From an uncultured Actinoplanes sp. (GTDB lineage: Bacteria; Actinomycetota; Actinomycetes; Mycobacteriales; Micromonosporaceae), in NCBI GenBank assembly GCA_934667465.1, contig CAKUMG010000101.1, forward strand, positions 1 to 11,318: a DNA stretch of 11,318 nt, read 5' to 3'. Below, piece by piece: positions 1 through 5,941 of this stretch (its first letter is position 1; each line of letters opens with the position of its first letter). Made by a program: the position numbers and the translations under genes. Under the pieces are notes generated by a model, which saw only the letters and a program-made list of their open reading frames with translations, was not told the origin of the DNA and ran no database searches.

Positions 1-250
1 GCCGTGGCTCGCCGCTGAGCGGCCGGACCAGGAGGAGTCGCTGGCGACCGAGGGCGCGCTGTGGACGGCGCTGCGGGCCCTGGAGGAGAAGGCCGCGCTC
101 AGCCGGCGGATGGCGATCAGCAGGCCCGGAGCCGCGTACGGCGATCGATTCCGCCGGATGGCCGAGGAGACCGACGGGGCGACCGCGCTCATCCGCCGGC
201 TCCTCGACCGGATGGCCGCCGGAGGAGTCGGCGGCCCGCCGGTGAGGTAG
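1..250 (+). CDS. cheB: CheB-type protein-glutamate methylesterase, C-terminal end (partial)
   Basis: Only the last 82 codons are in the window, read in the frame starting at base 2 and ending at TAG 248-250. The translation contains ALWTALRALEEKAALSRRMA followed by an arginine- and glutamate-rich amphipathic helix. This matches the tail that follows the catalytic methylesterase domain in stand-alone CheB proteins, which remove methyl groups from, or deamidate, receptor glutamates. The catalytic Ser-His-Asp residues lie upstream and cannot be checked. The gene directly precedes a CheR-type methyltransferase gene on the same strand with almost no gap, so the two are very probably one operon and act as an antagonistic methylation pair. 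Family assignment rests on this tail and the neighbour. Whether an N-terminal receiver domain is present is unknown. Confidence 0.75.
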   Translation, partial: PWLAAERPDQEESLATEGALWTALRALEEKAALSRRMAISRPGAAYGDRFRRMAEETDGATALIRRLLDRMAAGGVGGPPVR

Positions 251-287
251 CTTGACCCCGCGGGAGCAGGCGGGAAGGGCTACGGGG

Positions 288-2117
288 ATGGAACCGCTGG
301 ATCGGCATTTCGAGGAGCTGCTGGGCCACCTCAAGGAGGCCCGGGGCTTCGACTTCACCGGCTACAAGCGATCGAGCCTGATGCGCCGGGTCAACCGGCG
401 GATGGCCCAGGTGCGGATCGCCGACTACGGGGACTACCTCGATCACCTCCAGGTTCATCCGGACGAGTTCACGGCGTTGTTCAACACCATTCTGATCAAC
501 GTGACCTCGTTCTTCCGGGACCCGGAGGCCTGGGACCATCTGCGCGAGGAGGTGCTAGAGCCGATGGTGGCGGCCAGACCCCACGACGCGCCGCTGCGGC
601 TGTGGACCGCGGGCTGCGCCTCCGGGCAGGAGGCGTACACCCTGGCGATGCTGCTCGGCGAGGTCCTCGGCCCCGACGGGCTGCGCCGCCGCGTCAAAAT
701 TTATGCGACGGATGTCGACGAGGAGCAGCTCGGCGAGGCGCGGCACGCGACCTACGACACGCAGGCCATGGCCGGGGTGCCGCAGGTGCTGCTGCACCGC
801 TACTTCGAGCCGGCCGGCCAGCGCTACCAGTTCCGCCCGGACCTGCGCCGCTCGGTCATCTTCGGCCGCAACGACCTGGTCCAGGACGCGCCGATCTCCC
901 GGATCGACGTGCTGACCTGCCGCAACACACTCATGTACTTCACCGCGGAGACGCAGGCCCGGATCCTGTCGCGCTTCCACTTCGCGCTCAACGACGGCGG
1001 TTCGCTCTTCCTCGGCCGGGCCGAGACGCTGCGCAACCACGGCGACCTGTTCCAGCCGATCGACGTGAAGCAGCGGGTGTTCCGGCGGGTGTCGCGGATC
1101 GTGACCCCGCACCCGGCGCCCGCCGCCTATCCGGCGGCCCCGGCGCCCGCCGAGCCGCGGGGGCTCGACCAGGTGCGCAACGCCGCCCTGCTGGCCGGTC
1201 CGGTGGCGCAGATCGTGGTGACCGCGGACGGGCTGGTCGCGCTGAGCAACCAGCAGGCCGAGCACCTGTTCGGGGTGTCCGTGCGCGACCTCGGGCGGCC
1301 CTTCCGCGACCTGGACGTCTCCTACCGGCCCGTCGAGCTGCGCACCCACATCGAGCAGGCCCGCACCGAGCGGCGCACGGTGCACCTGGAGGACGTCGGG
1401 CACGAGCGGGTCCCGGGCGACAAGGTGTATCTCCAGGTGCAGGTCACGCCGCTGCTCGAGGGCGACACCGAGCCGCTCGGGGTGGCGCTGGTCTTCCGCG
1501 ACGTCACGGCCGCCCGGCGGCTGCGCGACGACCTGGAGAACGCGAACCGCGAGCTCGAGACCGCGTACGAGGAACTGCAGTCCACCAACGAGGAGCTGGA
1601 GACCACCAACGAGGAGCTGCAGTCGACGGTCGAGGAGCTGGAGACCACCAACGAGGAGCTCCAGTCGACCAACGAGGAGCTGGAGACCATGAACGAGGAG
1701 CTCCAGTCGACCAACGACGAGCTGCAGAACATCAACGAGCGGCTGCAGCGCAGCACCAGCGACCTCGACGCGGCCAACGCGTTCCTCGACGCCATCCTGT
1801 CGCACCTGCGCACCGCGATCGTGGTCGTCGACCAGGACCTGCTGGTGCGCGCGTGGAACACCCAGGCGGGTGACCTGTGGGGGGTCCGTGGCGACGAGGC
1901 GATCGGCCAGCACCTGCTGACCCTCGACATCGGCCTGCCGGTCGACCGGGTGCGCCCCTTGCTCCGGCTTGCGCTGACCGGCGACCATCAAGCGGGCGAG
2001 CTGGTCCTCGACGCCGTCAACCGGCGCGGCCGCACGATCTCGGTCCGGGTCGCCTGCAGCCCCATGCTCGACGGCGACAAACCCATCGGCGCGATCATCG
2101 TGATGGAGAGCGCATGA
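288..2117 (+). CDS. CheR-type methyltransferase with PAS / coiled-coil / PAS tail
   Basis: A 609-residue protein counted from ATG 288. Residues ~5-60 look like the CheR N-terminal helical domain (FDFTGYKRSSLMRRVNRRM). Residues ~75-270 are the SAM-dependent methyltransferase, with the SAM-binding stretch AGCASGQEAYTLA at ~108 and the family signature CRNTLMYF. A PAS domain follows at ~300-412. Next comes a long coiled coil of repeated EELQSTN / EELETTN heptads (~428-483) and a second PAS domain (~490-609). The architecture is that of CheR-PAS sensor proteins, which use SAM to methylate glutamates of a receptor-like partner; the PAS domains would sense a ligand or redox state. There is no histidine-kinase domain. 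ATG 288 is chosen because GGGAAGGG (272-279) lies 8 nt upstream and the family starts near EPLDRHFEELL. TTG 252, 12 codons upstream and just after the cheB stop, is a possible alternative. The stop overlaps the next start (ATGA). Confidence 0.85.
   Translation: MEPLDRHFEELLGHLKEARGFDFTGYKRSSLMRRVNRRMAQVRIADYGDYLDHLQVHPDEFTALFNTILINVTSFFRDPEAWDHLREEVLEPMVAARPHDAPLRLWTAGCASGQEAYTLAMLLGEVLGPDGLRRRVKIYATDVDEEQLGEARHATYDTQAMAGVPQVLLHRYFEPAGQRYQFRPDLRRSVIFGRNDLVQDAPISRIDVLTCRNTLMYFTAETQARILSRFHFALNDGGSLFLGRAETLRNHGDLFQPIDVKQRVFRRVSRIVTPHPAPAAYPAAPAPAEPRGLDQVRNAALLAGPVAQIVVTADGLVALSNQQAEHLFGVSVRDLGRPFRDLDVSYRPVELRTHIEQARTERRTVHLEDVGHERVPGDKVYLQVQVTPLLEGDTEPLGVALVFRDVTAARRLRDDLENANRELETAYEELQSTNEELETTNEELQSTVEELETTNEELQSTNEELETMNEELQSTNDELQNINERLQRSTSDLDAANAFLDAILSHLRTAIVVVDQDLLVRAWNTQAGDLWGVRGDEAIGQHLLTLDIGLPVDRVRPLLRLALTGDHQAGELVLDAVNRRGRTISVRVACSPMLDGDKPIGAIIVMESA
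1569..1736 (+). repeat. Eight 21-bp coiled-coil heptad repeats inside the CheR-PAS gene
   Basis: Eight consecutive in-frame 21-bp units begin at 1569, 1590, 1611, 1632, 1653, 1674, 1695 and 1716. Each encodes a heptad of the form EEL(Q/E)(S/T)TN, and QST and ETT versions alternate to give an approximate 42-bp super-repeat. The protein pattern is a known signalling-helix linker in CheR-PAS proteins. The DNA is also highly repetitive, so slippage or recombination could change the length by whole heptads. Confidence 0.9.
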
Positions 2118-2842
2118 CACCCGAGCCCCTGAGCTGGCACATCGGCGGTGACGACAGCCGCACGGCGGTCGTGCTGCGCGGCACCCTCGCGATGGGCAGT
2201 GCCGCCCGGCTGCGTACCGTCCTGCTCAAATGCCTGGCCGAGCAGCCCGCGGCGCTGCTGGTGGACCTGTCCGGCATCACCGTGCCCGAGCCCCGTGCCC
2301 TCGCGGTCTTCACCGCGGTCGTGCGGCAGGCGGCGACGTGGCCGGGCATCCCGGTGGTGCTGTGCGCGCCGCCGCCCGAGGTGGCCACGCTGCTCGCCGC
2401 CGGCGGGTTCGGCCGGCTGCCGGTGCACGCCACGGTGGAGCGGGCGGTGGCCGCCCTCGGCGACAGCCGCGCGACGCTGCCCGTGCTCAGCGATCAGCTG
2501 CTGCCGGTGACCGGCGCCGCCCGGCACGCCCGCGACATGGTCACCGACGCCTGCGCCCGCTGGGAGCTGCCGGAGCTGGTCGGGCCGGCCGGGACGGTCG
2601 TCAGCGAGCTGGTGTCCAACGTGATCGACCACGTCGGCACGATGATGACGCTGCGGATCTCGCTGCGCGGCCGCTACCTGCACGTGGCGCTGCACGACGG
2701 CTCGCCGGCCGCTCCCGAGCCCGGAGTCCCGGCCCGCCCCGGCACGTCCGGGCTCGCCGTGGTGCAGGCCATGGTCACGAACTGGGGCTGGCTGCCCACC
2801 ACCGACGGCAAGGTCGTCTGGGCCATCCTCGCGAAACCCTAG
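2114..2842 (+). CDS. STAS domain fused to RsbW-like anti-sigma ATPase
   Basis: A 242-residue protein whose ATG overlaps the stop of the CheR-type gene (ATGA at 2114-2117), so it is probably translationally coupled to it. Residues ~1-105 resemble a STAS anti-sigma-antagonist domain (LLVDLSGITVPEPRALAVF). Residues ~120-242 resemble the GHKL-type ATPase of the RsbW/SpoIIAB family: an N-box-like SELVSNVIDH, a G1-like LHDGSP and a G2-like GTSGLAVVQAM. In partner switching the ATPase half binds a sigma factor or phosphorylates a STAS partner, and here antagonist and anti-sigma parts share one chain. The STAS half has no DSSG-like motif; Pro/Arg occupy the place where SpoIIAA has its phosphorylated Ser, so it may not be a substrate of its own ATPase. 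The convergent neighbour encodes a SigB/SigF-type sigma factor, a natural target. Partner identity is inference. Confidence 0.8.
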   Translation: MTPEPLSWHIGGDDSRTAVVLRGTLAMGSAARLRTVLLKCLAEQPAALLVDLSGITVPEPRALAVFTAVVRQAATWPGIPVVLCAPPPEVATLLAAGGFGRLPVHATVERAVAALGDSRATLPVLSDQLLPVTGAARHARDMVTDACARWELPELVGPAGTVVSELVSNVIDHVGTMMTLRISLRGRYLHVALHDGSPAAPEPGVPARPGTSGLAVVQAMVTNWGWLPTTDGKVVWAILAKP

Positions 2843-3960
2843 GGAGTCTCGAGCAGATTCCCCAGGCCGGTGGCGGCGACGACCTGGGCCACATAGGGCC
2901 GCAGGCCGGTGACCCGGACCCGGACCGAGCGCACCCGCGCGGCCTCGTGCACCGCGACCAGCACCCCGATCCCGGCCGCGTCCAGGAACGGCACGTCGGC
3001 CAGGTCGACGACGAGCAGCCCGGAACGGGTGCCGCCGACCGCGGTGAGCAGCTCCTCGCGCAGGTGGTCGGCGTTGTCCCGGTCGACCTCGCCCGCGACC
3101 CACGCCCGCGGCACGCCGTCGCGGTCCCGGCCGATCGTCACCTTGACGTGGTGGTCCTCCTGCTCGGCCCCGGTCCACGGCGGCGGCGTGTCGCTGAGCA
3201 TCGCGGAGCGCAACCACGCCAGCGCCCGGCTCAGCAGCCGCGACACGTGCATCTGCGAGATGCCGAGCTGCTCGGCGATCTCGGCCTGGCTCAGGTTGCC
3301 CCAGAAGCGCAGCGCCAGCATCCGGCGCTCCCGTTGCGGCAGCCGGCAGAGCAGCCGCTCCACGGTGGTCCGGTCGTCGACCAGGCCCAGGTCGTTGTCG
3401 GCGGCGCCGACCAGGTCACCGATCTCGGCGCGGTCGTCGTCGCCGGCGGGCGCGTTGAGCGAGGCCGGGCTGTAGCCGGCCAGGGACCGGCGCGCCGCGG
3501 CGATCTCCGCGGGCTGCACGCCGAGGAACGACGCGAGCTCCGCGTCGGTCGGGGTGCGCGCGAGCCGCGCGGTCAGCACGCCGGCGGCGTGGTTCATCTC
3601 GAGGACCAGGTCCTGCAGGCGCCGCGGCACGTGGACACCCCAGGTGTGGTCCCGGAAGTGCCGCTTGATCTCGCCGGTGATGGTGATGATCGCGTACGCG
3701 GTGAAGCTGCCCCGCTCGGCGTCGTAACGGTCCACCGCCTTGGTCAGCCCGAGACGCGCCACCTGCTCCAGGTCCTCGAAGAGCTCGCCGCGGTTGCGGT
3801 AGCGCCGGGCGAGCCGGCCCGCGAACGGCAGGGCGGACCGGATGAACTCGGCACGGAGCACCTCGCAGCGCGCCGCGTCCGCGCCGGAGCACGCGCTGAC
3901 GTAGTGCGTCGCCAGCTCGTCGAGATCCTCGAGCGGGCGGGTTCTTCCGGTGCTCGGCAT
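2839..3960 (-). CDS. SigB/SigF/SigG-family sigma factor with C-terminal STAS domain
   Basis: A 373-residue protein. Residues ~35-115 carry sigma region 2 (FEDLEQVARLGLTKAVDRYD, then FTAYAIITITGEIKRHFRD). Region 3 is at ~120-165, and region 4 with its helix-turn-helix at ~200-252 (LPQRERRMLALRF, LSQAEIAEQLGISQMHVSRL). Residues ~272-373 form a STAS domain (GLLVVDLADVPFLDAAGIGV). Classical members of this family end after region 4, so the STAS domain is an extra fusion. At the position of the phosphorylated serine of SpoIIAA (FMDSSG) this protein has Ala328 (FLDAAG), so switching by phosphorylation there seems impossible. ATG 3960 is chosen because GAAGGG lies 8 nt upstream and the translation begins just before region 1.2/2. 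The frame stays open far upstream, but that part has no sigma homology. The gene faces the STAS-ATPase gene and shares its stop bases. Confidence 0.88.
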   Translation of the reverse strand: MPSTGRTRPLEDLDELATHYVSACSGADAARCEVLRAEFIRSALPFAGRLARRYRNRGELFEDLEQVARLGLTKAVDRYDAERGSFTAYAIITITGEIKRHFRDHTWGVHVPRRLQDLVLEMNHAAGVLTARLARTPTDAELASFLGVQPAEIAAARRSLAGYSPASLNAPAGDDDRAEIGDLVGAADNDLGLVDDRTTVERLLCRLPQRERRMLALRFWGNLSQAEIAEQLGISQMHVSRLLSRALAWLRSAMLSDTPPPWTGAEQEDHHVKVTIGRDRDGVPRAWVAGEVDRDNADHLREELLTAVGGTRSGLLVVDLADVPFLDAAGIGVLVAVHEAARVRSVRVRVTGLRPYVAQVVAATGLGNLLETP

Positions 3961-4026
3961 GCGGCGATCCCTTCGCAACGATGCGACGGCCCCAACCAGT
4001 GGACACAGGCAGATGTGATTCCCTGC

Positions 4027-4051
4027 TTCCCCTCGCGGGTTGCCAACAAAC
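4027..4051 (-). promoter_or_regulatory. Weak SigF-like promoter candidate for the sigma gene
   Basis: On the minus strand a perfect GTTT (4051-4048) is followed after 15 nt by GGGGAA (4032-4027), which matches the SigB/SigF -10 consensus GGGTAT at four of six positions. It lies ~70 bp upstream of the sigma start and would fit autoregulation, common in this family. The -10 match is poor, so this is only a candidate. Confidence 0.22.
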
Positions 4052-4102
4052 CTACCGTCACCCGCCCGGGGTGGCGGCCCTTTGCCACACCCACGTACGC
4101 CT

Positions 4103-4127
4103 GATTCGCCCGCGAACCCCGGGGTAT
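4103..4127 (+). promoter_or_regulatory. Possible SigB/SigF-type promoter of the MBL hydrolase gene
   Basis: GATT (4103-4106), 15 nt, then a perfect GGGTAT (4122-4127) resembles the SigB/SigF consensus GTTT-N15-GGGTAT with one -35 mismatch. A transcript would begin near 4134, only a few bases before ATG 4138, so the message would be nearly leaderless. The -10 overlaps the 10-bp palindrome ACCCCGGGGT (4116-4125), which could act as an operator or be chance in GC-rich DNA. Confidence 0.45.
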
Positions 4128-4137
4128 GCGCCGGGCC

Positions 4138-4935
4138 ATGACCATCTCGGCGAGCGTCACGTTCATCGGCAACGCCACCACCCTGCTCCGGCTGGGCAAT
4201 TTCACCCTGCTGACCGACCCGGCCTTCGGCGCCGCCGGCAGCCGGGTGCACCTCGGGTACGGCGCCTTCACCCGCCGCCTGCGCGACCCCGCCCGCGGCT
4301 GGGACGACCTGCCCCGGCCGGACGCGATCCTGCTCTCGCACTTCCACGGCGACCACTTCGACCGGGCCGCCTCCCGGGTCCTGCCCCGCGACCTGCCGGT
4401 GATCACCACCCCGCAGGCGCGCCGGGCGCTGCGCCGCCGCAAGTTCGGCGAGGTGTTGGCGCTGCCGACCTGGGACACCCACGAGTGGAGCAGCGCGGAC
4501 CAGCGGCTGCGCGTCACCGCGGTCCCGGCGCGGCACGGTCCCGGGCCGATCGACATGCTGCTGCCCGAGACCATGGGCTCGGTGCTCGAGCTCGAGGTGG
4601 GCGGGCGGCTGGCGCTGCGGCTCTACGTCACCGGTGACACGCTGTACGGCCCGCATCTGGCCGAGATCCCGCGGCGGTGCGGCGAGATCGACGCCATGCT
4701 GATCCACCTGGGCGGCACCCGGCTGCTCGGCCTGCTGCTCACGATGGACGGACGCCAGGGCGCCGCCACGACCGGGCTGATCCGGCCGCGGATGACCGTG
4801 CCGATCCACTACGACGACTACAAGGTCATGAAGTCGCCGCTGGACGACTATCTGCGCCGGGCCCGCGACCAGGGGCTCACCGGCATCGAACCGGTCAGCC
4901 GGGGAGCGACGACGGCGCTGCCGCTGCGGCCGTGA
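4138..4935 (+). CDS. MBL-fold metallo-hydrolase (UlaG-like)
   Basis: A 265-residue protein of the metallo-beta-lactamase fold. The metal-binding motif SHFHGDHFD gives His68, His70, Asp72 and His73. Further ligands are His133 (PARHGPG), Asp167 (VTGDTLYG) and His224 (VPIHYDD), so the dinuclear site looks complete. N-terminal VTFIGNATTLLRLG and LLTDP are typical of the UlaG-like branch, cytoplasmic hydrolases with lactonase, phosphodiesterase or related activity; the substrate cannot be told from sequence. There is no signal peptide. ATG 4138 is preferred because the homology starts at once (MTISASVTFIGN). ATG 4126 in the same frame overlaps a promoter-like GGGTAT, and neither has a clear ribosome binding site. 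The gene diverges from the sigma factor gene, consistent with a stress-regulon member. Its last 41 bases overlap a convergent small gene. Confidence 0.82.
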   Translation: MTISASVTFIGNATTLLRLGNFTLLTDPAFGAAGSRVHLGYGAFTRRLRDPARGWDDLPRPDAILLSHFHGDHFDRAASRVLPRDLPVITTPQARRALRRRKFGEVLALPTWDTHEWSSADQRLRVTAVPARHGPGPIDMLLPETMGSVLELEVGGRLALRLYVTGDTLYGPHLAEIPRRCGEIDAMLIHLGGTRLLGLLLTMDGRQGAATTGLIRPRMTVPIHYDDYKVMKSPLDDYLRRARDQGLTGIEPVSRGATTALPLRP

Positions 4936-5086
4936 CGGCCCGCCGCCGGTCCCGGACCAGCGGCACCACCCAGACGAGCAGCAGCGCCCCGGCGATCGCC
5001 AGGGCGGCCGGGCCGGTGCCGTGCCACAGGGCCGGCACCAGGTAGGCACTCACTATCAGGGTGCGGCAGACGAACGCCGTCAGCAT
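4895..5086 (-). CDS. Small two-helix membrane protein, function unknown
   Basis: A 63-residue protein starting at ATG 5086, preceded by a strong GAGGAG six bases upstream; this ribosome binding site is the main reason to prefer it over the longer in-frame reading from 5173. It has two hydrophobic segments, about residues 1-20 (MLTAFVCRTLIVSAYLVPAL) and 25-44 (GPAALAIAGALLLVWVVPLV), then a basic stretch VRDRRR and an Ala/Pro-rich tail. It is therefore probably an inner-membrane protein with the basic end inside. I do not recognise the family. Its final 41 bases run antisense to the end of the MBL hydrolase gene. The gene diverges from the response regulator at 5263. Confidence 0.6.
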   Translation of the reverse strand: MLTAFVCRTLIVSAYLVPALWHGTGPAALAIAGALLLVWVVPLVRDRRRAVTAAAAAPSSLPG

Positions 5087-5135
5087 GTCGGTCTCCTCGT
5101 TACGGTGCGGTTGGCAGTCAGCTTCCCCTCCGGCG

Positions 5136-5151
5136 TGGCCCCACGGGGCCA
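5136..5151. promoter_or_regulatory. Inverted repeat upstream of the small membrane protein gene
   Basis: TGGCCCC-AC-GGGGCCA is a perfect inverted repeat with 7-bp arms and a 2-bp centre. The centre is too short for a good hairpin loop, so a dimeric-repressor operator is the more natural reading. It lies in the 176-bp divergent region between the small membrane gene and the response regulator gene. No regulator is known for it. Confidence 0.3.
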
Positions 5152-5176
5152 TATCGCGGTCGATCTCGGGCAAAAC
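5151..5176 (-). promoter_or_regulatory. Weak SigF-like promoter candidate for the small membrane protein
   Basis: On the minus strand GTTT (5176-5173), 16 nt, then CGATAT (5156-5151) matches the SigB/SigF pattern at four of four and four of six bases. It would read towards the gene starting at 5086 and abuts the inverted repeat at 5136-5151. The match is marginal. Confidence 0.2.
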
Positions 5177-5262
5177 CCCTGCATACGAGCGTTGGCGGAA
5201 GTCACAGCGAGCAGAAGTGCGACAGCGGCATAGAAAGGCGCCAGAGGGGCACGCGGGGCCGC

Positions 5263-5895
5263 ATGAATCGCAAGTTCCGCGTCACTGTCGTCGATCACCA
5301 GCCACTCTTCGTGAGCGGGCTCGAGCTGCTGCTGCCCCGGGTGAGCGGTGGACGGGCCACCGTGGTGGCGACGACCCGGGACGCCGCGTCGGCGCCGGCG
5401 GTGGTCCGGCGCAGCGTTCCCGACCTGGTCCTGGTGGAGCTGCGCCTGCCCCCGCCCGGCGGGGTACGGGTGATCTCCGCGGTCCGGCGCACCACCCCGC
5501 GCGTGCGGGTCGTCGCGATGTCCGGCGACAACGACCCGGCGGGCGCGGTGGCCGCGCTGCGCGCCGGTGCGGAGGCGTTCCTGCCCAAGACCACCGAGCC
5601 GAGCGACCTGCTGCAACCCCTGCTCGCCGTCCTGGACGGCTGGGCCGTGGTCCCGCCCGGGCTGCTGGGCCGCCTGGTCGCGCCGGGTGCCCGGCCCGTC
5701 CCGCCGGACCTCGACCACACCGAGCGGCAGCTGCTGCGGCTGATCGCCGCCGGTGCCAGCACCACCGCCATCGGCCTGGAACTGCACGTCTCCGAGCGTA
5801 CGGTGAAGCGGCTGACCGCCGCGCTGCTGCGCAAGCTGCGCGTCACCAGCCGGACCCAGGCGGCCGCGTTCGCCGGCAGCGCCGGCATGATCTGA
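5263..5895 (+). CDS. LuxR/NarL-type response regulator with Glu at the phospho-acceptor site
   Basis: A 210-residue protein. Residues ~5-125 form a receiver domain (FRVTVVDHQPLFVSGLELLL, RVVAMSGDND with Ser87, FLPKTT with the conserved Lys109). Residues ~145-205 form a LuxR-type helix-turn-helix (LDHTERQLLRLIAAGAS, LHVSERTVKRL). Normal NarL-family receivers have Asp in VLVDLRLP; here the motif is VLVELRLP, with Glu59 (codon GAG). The acidic pair near the N terminus is also reduced, VVDH for VVDD. Glu can mimic phospho-Asp, so the protein may be constitutively active or controlled without phosphorylation. No sensor kinase gene lies beside it, which fits an orphan. ATG 5263 is preceded by a modest GAGGGG. 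It converges with the Nramp gene across 46 bp with no clear terminator. Target genes are unknown. Confidence 0.85.
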   Translation: MNRKFRVTVVDHQPLFVSGLELLLPRVSGGRATVVATTRDAASAPAVVRRSVPDLVLVELRLPPPGGVRVISAVRRTTPRVRVVAMSGDNDPAGAVAALRAGAEAFLPKTTEPSDLLQPLLAVLDGWAVVPPGLLGRLVAPGARPVPPDLDHTERQLLRLIAAGASTTAIGLELHVSERTVKRLTAALLRKLRVTSRTQAAAFAGSAGMI

Positions 5896-5941
5896 CCCGG
5901 CAACGCCCGCGGGATCCGGCCCGGTTCCGCGACGCACCCGC

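Noticed and set aside
252..287. TTG 252 as start of the CheR-type gene
   Set aside because: It adds 12 residues without family homology. ATG 288 has GGGAAGGG at good spacing and fits the usual family start. TTG is kept only as an alternative.
1569..1736. CRISPR-like or non-coding repeat array
   Set aside because: Units are contiguous, in frame, without spacers and encode coiled-coil heptads known from CheR-PAS proteins.
555..2120. 521-residue minus-strand open frame antisense to the CheR-type gene
   Set aside because: It is a shadow frame: its repetitive LQLLVGG-type text mirrors the heptad codons on the other strand and no family motif is seen.
3961..5049. Long minus-strand open frame continuing upstream of the sigma factor
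   Set aside because: It has no sigma or other family motifs, runs antisense to the clear MBL hydrolase, and the sigma start at 3960 has a good ribosome binding site. Such open antisense frames are expected at this GC content.
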